Assembly (NCBI GenBank): GCA_946411505.1
Contig: CAMKEG010000002.1
Coordinates: 248,001-312,000 of the forward strand
DNA: 64,000 nt
Reading direction: 5' to 3'
From: an uncultured Treponema sp.
GTDB lineage: Bacteria > Spirochaetota > Spirochaetia > Treponematales > Treponemataceae
Part shown: positions 44,601 to 53,337 of the stretch, piece after piece
Numbering within the stretch: the first letter of the stretch is position 1
How the letters are laid out: each line of letters starts with the position of its first letter
Notes under the pieces: generated by a model
What the model was told of the DNA's origin: nothing
Databases searched by the model: none
The model's input: the letters and a program-made list of their open reading frames with translations, nothing else
Made by a program: the position numbers and the translations under genes

Positions 44601-47600
44601 GTAAACCGTCCAAGCTTCCGCGATTACCGGGCGGCTTGTGACAATGTTGGCGCAAGCCGTCACTGTGTTGTTTTCCGCCGCCGCGACGTCATGGTTTGAC
44701 GAGCAGTATGATATGGAGGAATTGTAAATCTCCGCAAACGCGGCGGTTTGCAAGTTATTGTCAGGAATATTTAAAGTCCATGCGCCGCTTCCTGTGATTG
44801 CAAGACCGTTTGCGTAAAAGTTTTGCCCCGCGGAAATTTTCGCGCCCGCGTTGGTTGTGACGGCTCCCGACCAAGGCTGTGAAATCGTAGTTCCGTCGGG
44901 GCATGCTGTCGGGAATGGATCTGTGTATGACGTGGCGCGTTTTCTTGAAGCGTGCTTGTAGGCAAAAAGGCCTGTCACTTGCGAGGCGGCGGCTCCGTAT
45001 TTGTCGTCGTCAATGTCGTAGTCGGCGCCAAGCAAAATGATGTCGCCGCTTGACGAAGCCAGCGTCGCGGCCGAGCCTATGTCAACCGTTCCGTGCAAGA
45101 GCAAAACATTTTTAGCCGTAACATTTGATTCGACGGCCGCATTTTTTGACGCGCCGGCAAAGTAAAGGTTTTCGGCAACCGAAAGGCTTCCGCCGTTTCC
45201 GCCCAAGGCCGCCGCCGCGCTTGTGTAAAGCCAAACGTCATTGGCGAATGTCACGGAATGCGCGCCGCTTGTGGCCACATTTGCCGCCGCCTGGACTGTT
45301 CCTGTCACGGCGCACGGAGCGCTGAATGTAAGGTTGCCCTTGTAAAGCTGCAAGCCGCTTGTTGTTATTGAAGGCGCGGAAGATGTCGCGGCGCCGTCAA
45401 CTGTGATTGTTGTCGCGCTTGTGGCGGCGTTAATCGCGGCGCTGTCCGAGCCTGTTATCGGGCCGTTGATTTTTGTCGCGGCGTTTATGGCGACGGGTCC
45501 GGCCGCCGTCAACTGCGTCGGAGGCGTTGTTCCGCCAACCGCGCCGTTAAGGGTCAAAAGGCCGCTTCCATTTGAGACTAGGGCAAAGGCTCCGTCAACT
45601 GTTCCTTGGAATGTCGCCGTTCCAGCGCCGCTGTTGACGGCAAGGTTTGCGTTTAGGCTTGTCGCTCCAAAAGTCGCGGCGCCGCCGTTTGTGGCGATAG
45701 TTGTCTCAGCGTCAATGCTTGTCGCGCCAAGAGTGATCGCGGCGTTTGTCGCGCTGAGCGTTCCGTAAAGGCTTGTAAGACCTGCGGTGTGTGTCAAGCC
45801 GCCTGTAAAATTGCAAGGATTTGTCGCGCCGTTAAGCGTAAGCGTTCCTGTAGTGTTGAACGTCGTGGCAGGGGTGAAGTCGCAGCCGGCGTTGAATGTT
45901 ATGTTTCCGGCCGTCGCCGCGTCGGCGTAAGAGACGGTGACCAACGCCTTTTTGTTAAAGTTTGTGATTGAGCAGTTGTTTATGGAAAGTCTTTCAACAG
46001 TCAATTCGTTGTCATTTACGTTAAAAGAGCCTGATTTGTCAATCCTTACGCTTTTGTATGTGGAAGCCGCGTTGGGCGTAAAGCCTTGCGCCGCCGTTCC
46101 ATTAAAAATTATGTAGCCGTCTGTAACCGCGTCTGTGTTCACAAGGTTTGCGTTTGTGAGAGCGAGCGTGTTCGTCACGCTTGTTGTGAGCTCGGCGTTT
46201 GTCGTTACGGTAAACGCGCCCGTTAAATTTATCGGAGCGCCAAGGCTTGTCGCGCTTGCGAAGGTCGTGTCCGCGGCGAGCGCTGCGTCCTTTGAAAGCG
46301 TTATTCCGCCGCCGGCCGTGATTGTTCCTGCCAGCTCAAGGCCGCCAAGCGTTGTTGGCAAGGCGAGCGCTCCTGTGAGGGTAAAGGAGTCGCCCGCGCT
46401 GTTTCCAAGCGAGACTGTTTCTGCCGTTGTGAATGTTGCCGTCGCAGCGCTTGTTGCCGAGTCGCCCGCTCCGTTGTTAAAGAAAACGTTTCCCGCGCTT
46501 GCGGCAAGCGCGTTTGTAACGGCAAGCGCGGCGTTGGCGGTAAAGGTTCCGCTTCCGCTGATTGTAAGGTCGTTGGAAATGTTTGCCGCGTCGTTTACGG
46601 TTAGCGATCCGCCTCCGCTATAGGTCATGTCATTTTTTACGGTTAATGTGTTTCCAGCCGTGGTTGAGAAGGCTCCATTTCCGCTGACGATTAAATTGTA
46701 GTAGGCTACGTTGGCCAAATCGGCCGCGGCGCTTCCTGTCGCAAATTCAACGGTTCCTTTATGGCTTGTGTCCGCGTCATTGATGAAAGCCGTTCCGTTT
46801 GTGATTCTGTCAGTTCCTGTGTAATAAATCGTTCCGTAGTTTGTGAGCGTTCCGCTTGTCTTTATGTCTCTGTCAGATTCGCTTGCGCCAATGTTTAGTG
46901 TGAGGCTTGCGGAGGATAAAGGCGTTTCTCCTATTTGCAAGTCTTTTATTGTATAACTTTTGGCCGCTATTGGATATCTTGCGCCGCTTGGTGAATCTGG
47001 AATTTTGACAGGGTAAGTTTTTGTGTTGACGCCGTCGTGTTCCTTTTCGGTTCCCGGAATCAAATTGTAGTTCCAGTTTGACGGCTTTCCCCAATCTGTG
47101 TCGGTAGCGCCGGTCCAAACAAACTCCATCGCGTTGTTGAGCAATATCCAATTGTTGTGATTGCCGTAATAAGGGGCTGCGTCAAAGGTGGAATTTTTGG
47201 CGCTGTAAAACTTTCCGTCGATTGAAACGCCGTTGTAAGCGACGCTAAGATAGTCTCCTGTGTTTTGGTTGGAAGCGAGCGCTATGCTTCCTGTTCCCGT
47301 CACAGTTAGAGGCGAGCCGCTTGTTCCAGCCAGCGCGAGCGTTGTCACAGTTTGCGCCGTGTTTACCGCAAGCGTTCCGCCGCCGCTTGTCACGCCAAGC
47401 GTTCCGATTGTGTTTGAGCCGCTTAACGTTATTTTCGCGCCGTCTGCCAAGCAAGTGAAATTTGTGAAGGTGTTTGAGCCGGCGACCGCAAGGCCCGTTC
47501 CTGTCGTGTCAGTTGGAGCGTATACAAAATCTTTTATCTTTGTGTTCGCGGCGCTCGTGTTGCCAGTTAGCGCGGCAGACGCGCCTGTCATTGTAATTTT

Positions 47601-49748
47601 GGCGGCGCTTGCGTCCAGCGTTCCTGCGTTTGTTATGCCGCCGCTTGTTTCAATGTCGCCTAAAATTGTCGCTTTTCCGCCAGCGTTTATCGCAATCGAG
47701 CCGGGCTTTCCCGCGCCCAAATCCACGTTGTTGGCGGAAGTTCCTGTGGCCGCGTTTACAATAATCGGAAGGCCGTCAGAGTAAGACGCGGCTTTTATGT
47801 CGCCCGAAAGGCTTGTGGCGGCCGCGCTGGTGATCTTTGCGAGCGCGATGGAGCCGGCCGCTGTGTTTGTCACGCTGGTCGCCGCGACGGGCGCAAAATC
47901 CGCGACGGCGACATTTCCGGCTCCGGAATTTGTCAGGCTTCCGCTTGTCGTTTGAACGGTTCCAAGGCTGCTCGCGGCGGCGGCGCTTGTCGTTATGTTT
48001 CCTGTTGTGGTGGAAATCGTTCCGCTTGCGCCTGCCACCGCTCCGGCAAATGTCACGCCGCCTGTCGTCGCGCTGATTGTTCCTGTGTTTGTCGTCGTTC
48101 CGTTAAATGTTATGTCGTTGGCGGCGGCTTCGATTGTTCCGCCGTTTGTGACCGCGCCGTTTATTAAAAGAGCGGCGCTTGTGGCTAGCGTTCCGTTGTT
48201 TGTTATGCCGCTTGTCGTCGTCATGTCGCCGCTAATCGTGGCTTTGGCGCCGCCGCTTATCGCAAGCCTGTCTAGCGTTCCGCCTGCCAAAAGTATGTTT
48301 TTGCTGCTTGCGGCGACGGTGATTTTTGCCGCCGCGTCGTAGGAGTTTACCATTATTCCGCCGTCGGTCAAAACGCTTTTTATCGTGGCGGTGCTGGCGC
48401 CAGACAATTTTGTCATTGTCAAAGTTCCGCCTGCGGAATTGGTCACAACGCTGTCGGCGTTCAAGACAAAGTCCGCCACGCTTGTCGCGCCGCTTCCTGA
48501 ATTGGTGAAGGCGCCGCCCGCGCATTGAACTGTTCCAAAAGCGCTTGCCGCCGCGCCGCTTACGGTGACGCCGCCAGTAGTCATTGTGACAGTTCCGCTT
48601 GTGCTTGCGACGGCTCCCGCAAAGGTGATAGAGTTTGCGCCGACAGAAATCGTTCCGGCGTTTGTAGTCGCGCCTGTGACTGTAAGGCTTCCGGCGATAG
48701 CCGCCTCGGCGCTTGCGTCCACCGTCAACGCGGCGATTGTTCCCGTTCCCAATGCGCAAGAACCCGCGGCGACCTCAATTGTTGGCGAACCGTCATAGTC
48801 TGAAACTGTTATGGTGCTTGTTCCGCCTGTCAAAGTTGCGGCGCGGTTTCCTGTAAGTTTTGTTATCGCAAGCGCTCCGCCTGTTGAGTTTGTGACGCTT
48901 GTGTCGGCTCCCATTTGAAGCTCCGCCAAAGTGACCGCGCCGCTTCCTGTGTTTGATATCGTTCCGCCAGAACTTTGGACTGTTCCAAGGCTGCTCGCGT
49001 CCGCGGCGCTTGTCGTTATGTTTCCTGTTGTCGTAATAATTGTTCCGCTTGCGCCTGTGACTTTGCCAGAAAAAGTTATCGCTCCGGCGTTTGTTTGCAG
49101 AGTTCCGGTGTTTGTCACAGTGTCGGCAAACGCCATATAGCCTGCTGTAGCTTTAATCGTACCGCTGTTTGTGACAGGACCCAAAGATCTTAGAGCTTCG
49201 GCGCTAGCGCTGAGAGTAATTGTTCCAGCGTTTTCAATTGTAGCGGGGAGTGTCGCCGTACTTACTTGATTTTCTATTTTTTGAGCTGTTAAAGTTTTTC
49301 CGCCTTTTACTGAAAGAGTTGTTCCTGAATGTGTTATTATGGTCCCGGAACATTCCATCGGGCAGTTAACTTCAAGCGTTCCGATTACGCCGTCAGTGGA
49401 AGACGCGCGGTTAAAGTCCATCGCGCCAAACGTGAGCTTTCCGCTTCCGGTAAGTTTTGTCGTCCAGTCAGTCCCGACATATTGCGTGTTGCCGGATTTT
49501 TGTATGTTCAAAGCGGCAACCGTTATGTCAGCGTCAATCGTTACGGTGTAGTCGCCCGCGATAAAGGCAGTGTCGCCAGTTGTCGGATAGGCCGTCGCGA
49601 CGGTTCCCGCTTCGCTTCCAGTCCGCCAGTTTCCAGCAGTTGTCCAGTTTGCGTTCGCGCCGCCGCCCGCCCAATAATAGGTTTCCCCAAACGCCGGCAT
49701 GGCAAAAGAGAAGAAGATTAATGTAAAAAGGCGCAAAGACTTTTTCAC
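41607..49748 (-). CDS. Giant repeat-rich surface protein with FlgD-like C-terminal domain (2713 aa)
   Basis: Probable secreted or surface adhesin. Signal peptide (LRLFTLIFFSFAMPAFG), then YYWAGGGANANWTTAGNWRT, a motif common at the start of beta-helix passenger proteins. Residues ~60-1000 are Ser/Thr/Gly/Ala-rich parallel-beta-like repeats; near-identical units such as GTISTTTGNITTSAAAASSLGTVQ recur around 230, 390 and 590. A second set of repeats follows to ~1650. The middle and end have Ig-like and beta-sandwich parts, and the last ~80 residues form a FlgD-type Ig-like domain (VQVDMKESGNLNVIVMTLDG...KVARGLYFVRVIG), which in Bacteroidetes is often a secretion tag. No autotransporter barrel or LPXTG is present. 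It is convergent with the efflux operon and monocistronic. Confidence 0.75.
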   Translation of the reverse strand: MKKSLRLFTLIFFSFAMPAFGETYYWAGGGANANWTTAGNWRTGSEAGTVATAYPTTGDTAFIAGDYTVTIDADITVAALNIQKSGNTQYVGTDWTTKLTGSGKLTFGAMDFNRASSTDGVIGTLEVNCPMECSGTIITHSGTTLSVKGGKTLTAQKIENQVSTATLPATIENAGTITLSASAEALRSLGPVTNSGTIKATAGYMAFADTVTNTGTLQTNAGAITFSGKVTGASGTIITTTGNITTSAADASSLGTVQSSGGTISNTGSGAVTLAELQMGADTSVTNSTGGALAITKLTGNRAATLTGGTSTITVSDYDGSPTIEVAAGSCALGTGTIAALTVDASAEAAIAGSLTVTGATTNAGTISVGANSITFAGAVASTSGTVTMTTGGVTVSGAAASAFGTVQCAGGAFTNSGSGATSVADFVLNADSVVTNSAGGTLTMTKLSGASTATIKSVLTDGGIMVNSYDAAAKITVAASSKNILLAGGTLDRLAISGGAKATISGDMTTTSGITNNGTLATSAALLINGAVTNGGTIEAAANDITFNGTTTNTGTISATTGGVTFAGAVAGASGTISTTTGNITTSAAAASSLGTVQTTSGSLTNSGAGNVAVADFAPVAATSVTNTAAGSIALAKITSAAATSLSGDIKAASYSDGLPIIVNAATGTSANNVDLGAGKPGSIAINAGGKATILGDIETSGGITNAGTLDASAAKITMTGASAALTGNTSAANTKIKDFVYAPTDTTGTGLAVAGSNTFTNFTCLADGAKITLSGSNTIGTLGVTSGGGTLAVNTAQTVTTLALAGTSGSPLTVTGTGSIALASNQNTGDYLSVAYNGVSIDGKFYSAKNSTFDAAPYYGNHNNWILLNNAMEFVWTGATDTDWGKPSNWNYNLIPGTEKEHDGVNTKTYPVKIPDSPSGARYPIAAKSYTIKDLQIGETPLSSASLTLNIGASESDRDIKTSGTLTNYGTIYYTGTDRITNGTAFINDADTSHKGTVEFATGSAAADLANVAYYNLIVSGNGAFSTTAGNTLTVKNDMTYSGGGSLTVNDAANISNDLTISGSGTFTANAALAVTNALAASAGNVFFNNGAGDSATSAATATFTTAETVSLGNSAGDSFTLTGALALPTTLGGLELAGTITAGGGITLSKDAALAADTTFASATSLGAPINLTGAFTVTTNAELTTSVTNTLALTNANLVNTDAVTDGYIIFNGTAAQGFTPNAASTYKSVRIDKSGSFNVNDNELTVERLSINNCSITNFNKKALVTVSYADAATAGNITFNAGCDFTPATTFNTTGTLTLNGATNPCNFTGGLTHTAGLTSLYGTLSATNAAITLGATSIDAETTIATNGGAATFGATSLNANLAVNSGAGTATFQGTVDGAFALVSNGSGLLTLNGAVGGTTPPTQLTAAGPVAINAATKINGPITGSDSAAINAATSATTITVDGAATSSAPSITTSGLQLYKGNLTFSAPCAVTGTVQAAANVATSGAHSVTFANDVWLYTSAAAALGGNGGSLSVAENLYFAGASKNAAVESNVTAKNVLLLHGTVDIGSAATLASSSGDIILLGADYDIDDDKYGAAASQVTGLFAYKHASRKRATSYTDPFPTACPDGTTISQPWSGAVTTNAGAKISAGQNFYANGLAITGSGAWTLNIPDNNLQTAAFAEIYNSSISYCSSNHDVAAAENNTVTACANIVTSRPVIAEAWTVYDDAIYISFKDSAGNPVTIENSDNEISAACSSVFNSAGAFAGTYIDADCQNSTNGKGDIADGFFIKSNYKWNTDAMGTSAGGAESTDRSGLRQTTTPYLNLPKALAGLYETLRDSSKNRIAHYYSETPDTSAASAVAGKTFTAVVDKCAPVLTQVLTGQELHAAPNPSDPASQKDYDAHNFVEFVYSEPVDISGGSTSVLDSDVNIRAADDLGEATNSSGGIIFAGLAKIASGNVISSVKSGSGSPHSLYRNFSRSSSALPQDQSARIRVSIAGYVDGTVSAAGGVFKNWIGYISSAASPSGAITRIANTNIKDRSPAKNSLDINSSEGHRLPDLSAFNSDDELYGAWDVTPPSFAPVRINGSYKWERPATDGSQEYEIVGASYSTGTLDAIELHWFDNEPTYTENRQWFSRIGWADASSPTEYGTVSSYAADVRGGSKPDSSASNATAGGIRYCSLYDANNAFTYAVDGTSAFFNFTQNIKAGAESSLFTYAGNAPGAATHATGTEDGLYCKLTLDQTGYRLQTTFILTFNSNDCFVTDLAGNRIQCGLIKIKSIDRTPPAFTMSAVPLGTKQMMIIFSKPLNTDTLTLYTNPTDYTTVSALEYFPKSLELTSSSGTGIQIDQSVPARCLFKTRNATGMLVTLNQNAVLNDVTKGVYVTAKSGGYNYDPLSGIVTPMTYIQDAIGNSVVENTKHAFSDFAVNAIQPQYAYDNSLTDEGSATGFGLYQDGSWAVRDWNAEQANYGTISANKEIIVQTSLYDGTNDKSGGYDPAQSHIAFFSASPTAGSVSTEINRNAEKSWRVWQPNYTSDIFGTLAQKNNMSYVQIQGTANDSGVMFDIPKDTSSSNWKNGDQVSFMFKIGNYTVDHFGDGTQHPLYAVRLKDLNDITSIDLWSFKIRTTTLQRGGVTILNNVIDLNSGENTVVQVDMKESGNLNVIVMTLDGNIIKYLRHGHTDAGTHYYNWNGTNNGGSKVARGLYFVRVIGPGIDETRKVMCVK

Positions 49749-49827
49749 TTTTTCATTATCGGCAAATTAAAAAAACTAGTTAAGGAAATATTTATATAGT
49801 AGATTGTTGCGGAGGCTTTGCAAGACG

Positions 49828-49857
49828 CTAGCAAAAACGCGCTAAATCAACTATTAT
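49828..49857 (+). promoter_or_regulatory. Leaderless promoter of the macrodomain/arfB operon
   Basis: TAGCAA (49829-49834, in CTAGCAAAAACGC) and TATTAT (49852-49857) are 17 bases apart, and GTAGGC then leads to the ATG at 49864. The -35 box is identical to that of the LysM gene. Confidence 0.7.
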
Positions 49858-49863
49858 GTAGGC

Positions 49864-50376
49864 ATGGAAACGGCATTGAAAATCATTCCTGGCGACATAA
49901 CCAAGTTTGACGGAGACGCGATTGTGAACGCGGCCAACCAAAGCCTTTTGGGAGGCGGCGGCGTTGACGGAGCGATTCACGCGGCGGCGGGAGCGGACCT
50001 TTTAAAGGAATGCATGGGCCTTGGCGGATGCGAGACCGGCCAGGCTAAAATCACGGGCGGCCACAATTTAAAGGCGCGCTTTGTGGTTCACACGGTGGGC
50101 CCTGTTTACTACGAACATTCGCCGCAAGAAGCCCGCGCGCTTTTGCAAAGCTGCTACAAAAATTCGATTGAGCTTGCCAGACAAAAAGGCTGCCAGTCAA
50201 TCGCCTTTCCTTTGATAAGCGCGGGCGTTTACGGCTATCCAAAAGGGCAGGCGCTTGAGATTGCCGTTCAGACCATAAAAGAATTTGGCCAGGGCCTTGA
50301 CTGCTCGATTGTTTTGTTCGACCGCGAGGCATGGGCAATCGCCAAGGAAAAATTTTCGGATTTGACAAAAGAATGA
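49864..50376 (+). CDS. Macrodomain O-acetyl-ADP-ribose deacetylase-like protein (170 aa)
   Basis: ADP-ribose-binding macrodomain of the YmdB/MacroD type, which removes acetyl from O-acetyl-ADP-ribose or ADP-ribose from proteins. Motifs: IIPGDITKFDGDAIVNAANQ, GGGGVDGAIHAAAG for the diphosphate loop, and FPLISAGVYGYPKGQALEIA. Length is typical. The stop overlaps the arfB start (ATGA), an unusual pairing of ADP-ribose metabolism and ribosome rescue. A leaderless promoter precedes it. Confidence 0.93.
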   Translation: METALKIIPGDITKFDGDAIVNAANQSLLGGGGVDGAIHAAAGADLLKECMGLGGCETGQAKITGGHNLKARFVVHTVGPVYYEHSPQEARALLQSCYKNSIELARQKGCQSIAFPLISAGVYGYPKGQALEIAVQTIKEFGQGLDCSIVLFDREAWAIAKEKFSDLTKE

Positions 50377-50786
50377 ACGCAAGCGAGCTTCACCAATCGA
50401 TAGTTGAAAATTCTCAATTGACTTTCGCGCGCAGCGGCGGAAAGGGCGGGCAAAACGTCAACAAGGTCAACACAAAAGTCCACTTGTCTCTCCCGCTTAG
50501 CGGCTTGAACGGTATCAGCGATGAGGAACGGATTCGCCTGCGCCAAAAACTCGCGGCAATCATAAACAGCCAGGACTGCATTTTTTTGGACGTGGACGAC
50601 GAGCGCTACCAAGAGCTCAACCGAAAGATCGCGCTAAGCCGCGTGGAAAACCGCATCGTCACCGCCCTCAAAATTCCCAAAAAACGAAAGAAGACCAAGC
50701 CCACCCAAGCCAGCAAGGAACGCAAGCTAAAGCTAAAAAAGATTCGCTCCGAGCTAAAGCGAAGCCGCGCTAAGATTTGGCGCTGA
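50373..50786 (+). CDS. arfB: ArfB/YaeJ-type ribosome-rescue peptidyl-tRNA hydrolase (137 aa)
   Basis: Releases peptides from stalled, stop-less ribosomes. The release-factor-like domain carries the catalytic GGQ in SGGKGGQNVNKVNTKV near residue 25, and the C-terminal basic tail (KIPKKRKKTKPTQASKERK...SELKRSRAKIWR) enters the empty mRNA channel. The start is taken at 50373, overlapping the macrodomain stop; an upstream in-frame ATG lies inside that gene. Its end overlaps the alkyltransferase gene by 17 bases on the opposite strand. Confidence 0.92.
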   Translation: MNASELHQSIVENSQLTFARSGGKGGQNVNKVNTKVHLSLPLSGLNGISDEERIRLRQKLAAIINSQDCIFLDVDDERYQELNRKIALSRVENRIVTALKIPKKRKKTKPTQASKERKLKLKKIRSELKRSRAKIWR

Positions 50787-51132
50787 TTTCTTGCAGCCGC
50801 GCGCTCATCGCGTCAAAGTCGTCTTGGCTTATCGCGTGCTTTTCCATGTCAACATGGCCTTTAGTGAATGTCACGCCTTCGGCCTCCAGCTTTTGCCGCT
50901 GGACGCCGCTTCCGCCAAAAGCGAAGCTGCCGGAACAAAAGCCCTTTGCGTTGACAACGCGGTGGCAGGGCGTGATTGAGTTGCTTGGATTTTTGTGCAG
51001 TGCGTTTCCCACATAGCGGCGCAAGTTGCAGTTTCCAAGCAAAGCTGCCACCTGCGAATACGAGGCCACCTTTCCCTTGGGAATCAAGCGGACGGCGGCG
51101 TATATTTTTTGCGCGAGACTTTGTTGCGGCAT
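50770..51132 (-). CDS. MGMT/Ogt-type DNA alkyltransferase (120 aa)
   Basis: Methylated-DNA-protein cysteine methyltransferase domain only. IPKGKVASYSQVAALLGN is the HTH and arginine-finger region, and the active-site motif PCHRVV is intact, so it should be an active repair enzyme rather than an ATL protein, which has Trp in place of Cys. After the core a C-terminal helical tail (DMEKHAISQDDFDAMSARLQ) follows. The start at 51132 matches family length; the longer open frame to 51417 runs across the neighbouring gene's end. Confidence 0.88.
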   Translation of the reverse strand: MPQQSLAQKIYAAVRLIPKGKVASYSQVAALLGNCNLRRYVGNALHKNPSNSITPCHRVVNAKGFCSGSFAFGGSGVQRQKLEAEGVTFTKGHVDMEKHAISQDDFDAMSARLQEISAKS

Positions 51133-51188
51133 GAGGGAATTGTATTGCGCGGCGGGGAAAGATGCAAGGGCGGCGGGCGGGCCTCTGA

Positions 51189-52412
51189 TTAACTTTGCGA
51201 GGAAAACTGTTTGGCCTTTTTTTGTTCCAGTTGATATAGAAGAATTGACACAAGCAAATGGAAAATTAAGCCAAATCCGAACATTAGGATTATGAAATTC
51301 ATGTTGGCGGTGAAAACGCCTTTTTTGAATAAAATGAATAGAATTCCATAATAACCGATGTTGCAGGCAATTGAGTTTATCATCGTGTAAACTGTTTTTC
51401 CCTTTGAAATAAACCATGCGTCAATTAAGACAGATGGAATGAAAGCAAAGTAAAATGGAATCGCTGGAAAAACGATTGAAAGAATTGCCGTTGAGTTTGA
51501 AGCCATCGGACGGGAGATGAACCAGTTCCAAAGCGGCATGGTGATAATCCACAAAGCGCCAATCGCGATTGCGTAGCGCCAAGTGTTTTTCATTGTCAAT
51601 TTTTCAAGATTGTTTTTCTTAACTATTTCAGCAAGACAATTTACTGGAACCAAGAGCCAGCCCCAAATAAAATTATTGGCCACCCAATAGTTGCCTGATT
51701 CGGCGACTGCGTTCACCATTTTGCAAATCATAATAGCGTAAATAAAATTGTCCAAGAAAATTTGAATTCCAGAAAACGTTCCGATTTTGCCCCAGTCCTT
51801 GATCCAAGAAATTTCGCATTTTCCAAAAGCGATGTATTTTCTGTATATGGCCAATGCCAAGGCGGCAATCGCGATAGCGGCATGGACGATGATTTCTGAA
51901 TATGAGGCTCCAATGTCTTTGAACTTAGAGATGAAAATATAATCGAACAAGGCCAGAAGAACTAGTTTAAAAATTATCAATGTTCCGACGGTTTTGTGGT
52001 CGTCGTTCAACGTGAACAGAATAATCATGAACGCGCTGACGTAAGAAATCAGCATGGAAAAAGATTCCAAAAACAAGTATTGCGTGGCTGAAGAGGCGTT
52101 CATAAATTCCGCTATCGTTCCGACTTTTAGAGCGATTGCGATTGTAAATGCGGCGTAAATTCCAAATGAAATAAGAAAAGCCAAGCCGTTTTTAAGGCTT
52201 GAACTCTTTTCCGGTTTGAGCAAAAAGTAAAGCGGAACAGTCAATGTTGTCACGATAATTTCGTCAATCAAGTCGAACCATTCCATTTGCCCAAGAATGT
52301 TTATGTCAACGCTGTTAATCGACACAATATTCATTCTTATGAGCATGTAAATGGAAGGAGCCAAAGCCCAAAGAGTTAGCGACAGAAATAATTTAAAGTC
52401 TTTTTTGTTCAT
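51189..52412 (-). CDS. MATE-like multi-pass membrane protein (407 aa)
   Basis: Integral membrane protein with about twelve hydrophobic helices and few charged loops. Overall pattern and segments such as GIQIFLDNFIYAIMICKMVN and the final GFGLIFHLLVSILLYQLEQK recall Na+-driven MATE transporters of clostridia, but classical MATE signatures are weak, so export of a drug or lipid is only suggested. It follows the DUF975-linked gene by six bases on the same strand. The region 51-55.6 kb is more AT-rich and Asn/Lys-rich than surrounding genes. Confidence 0.55.
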   Translation of the reverse strand: MNKKDFKLFLSLTLWALAPSIYMLIRMNIVSINSVDINILGQMEWFDLIDEIIVTTLTVPLYFLLKPEKSSSLKNGLAFLISFGIYAAFTIAIALKVGTIAEFMNASSATQYLFLESFSMLISYVSAFMIILFTLNDDHKTVGTLIIFKLVLLALFDYIFISKFKDIGASYSEIIVHAAIAIAALALAIYRKYIAFGKCEISWIKDWGKIGTFSGIQIFLDNFIYAIMICKMVNAVAESGNYWVANNFIWGWLLVPVNCLAEIVKKNNLEKLTMKNTWRYAIAIGALWIITMPLWNWFISRPMASNSTAILSIVFPAIPFYFAFIPSVLIDAWFISKGKTVYTMINSIACNIGYYGILFILFKKGVFTANMNFIILMFGFGLIFHLLVSILLYQLEQKKAKQFSSQS

Positions 52413-52418
52413 GTGTTT

Positions 52419-53336
52419 TTACCACCAGCGCAATGATGGAAGTTTGATTGCGTCTAAAATCTTTTGCAATGCTGGCGCAAGCTCTTGATCGAACGCAAAG
52501 TGAATTGCAATGTAACTTGCAATTGCAGCGGCCACAACAATTCCAAGTTTTACAAAAACCAAAGCTGATGGAAATCCGCATGAGTATTCAAAAACAATGT
52601 GGAGCAATACAATAAAAATTAAGAAAAGCAGAAATTTGTCTGACATTATAAAGCAAGCAAGCAATGTCATTGCAAGCGTTAAAACAGAAATGGCTTTTCT
52701 TGTTCCGTTTCTTGCGGCTGTGAGAATGAATGTTTTTATAATTGTAAAGATTATAAGTCCAATGCCAGTTGTAAATGATTGCAAAATTCGTAAATTAGTA
52801 TTTCCGTTATATTTTGTAAATTCAATCCTTAAAAACACATTTCCGATTTGTTTCATTATGGAAGAGAACTCGTAAGTGTTAGGATCTACGCTGCCTTTTA
52901 TAAGAGCTGGCTTTATCGCTATGATTATTGCCGCTATAAAAACAAGGCTTGCGATTGTGTCTAAAATGGCAAGAAAGAATAGCAGCGAAAGCTCTCCGAA
53001 TGTAGAGTATTCTTTGTCGGTTGGCCTTGATGTTCTTAAAACTGTTGATTCTTCAACGCTTTCTTTTTTATTGTTCTCGTTATTGTTTTTGGAGTCGGTT
53101 TTTGTTGGCTCTTCTTTTTGCGTTTTTTCTTTGCTTCGTGTTTTGCGTTTGCTTTTTGGTTGTTCAGGCTTTTCTACAGGCTCGCTTTGTTCCTCTTGAA
53201 TTGTTTCCTCATTCGTCTGTTCTGGGGCGCCGTTAATCGCAGTGTAAATTTTTTCTTTAAAAGTATTTAAGCGGCTTTTTGTTGAATTCAGTATTTTCTT
53301 CGATTCATCCAAAATAAAACTAAATTTTTCTTTCAT
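52419..53336 (-). CDS. Unrecognised membrane protein with charged linker (305 aa)
   Basis: No family recognised. N-terminal ~110 residues are soluble and highly charged (KPEQPKSKRKTRSKEKTQKEE, shown here as KPEQPKSKRKTRSKEKTQ), apparently disordered. Then come about six hydrophobic helices (LLFFLAILDTIASLVFIAAI near 120; ALVFVKLGIVVAAAIASY near the end). The start at 53336 is preferred: GGGAG lies before it and it begins one base after the upstream stop. It lies between a DUF975 protein and a MATE-like protein in one operon, suggesting a membrane complex. Confidence 0.6.
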   Translation of the reverse strand: MKEKFSFILDESKKILNSTKSRLNTFKEKIYTAINGAPEQTNEETIQEEQSEPVEKPEQPKSKRKTRSKEKTQKEEPTKTDSKNNNENNKKESVEESTVLRTSRPTDKEYSTFGELSLLFFLAILDTIASLVFIAAIIIAIKPALIKGSVDPNTYEFSSIMKQIGNVFLRIEFTKYNGNTNLRILQSFTTGIGLIIFTIIKTFILTAARNGTRKAISVLTLAMTLLACFIMSDKFLLFLIFIVLLHIVFEYSCGFPSALVFVKLGIVVAAAIASYIAIHFAFDQELAPALQKILDAIKLPSLRWW

Positions 53337-53337
53337 G

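Noticed and set aside
44000..49700. CRISPR array or DNA tandem repeats
   Set aside because: The repeated DNA here encodes the repeats of the giant surface protein in one continuous frame; units vary and have no constant spacers. No CRISPR array was seen anywhere in the window.
51133..51417. 95-residue N-terminal extension of the alkyltransferase
   Set aside because: It overlaps the end of the MATE-like gene on the same strand, and family length is reached with the ATG at 51132.
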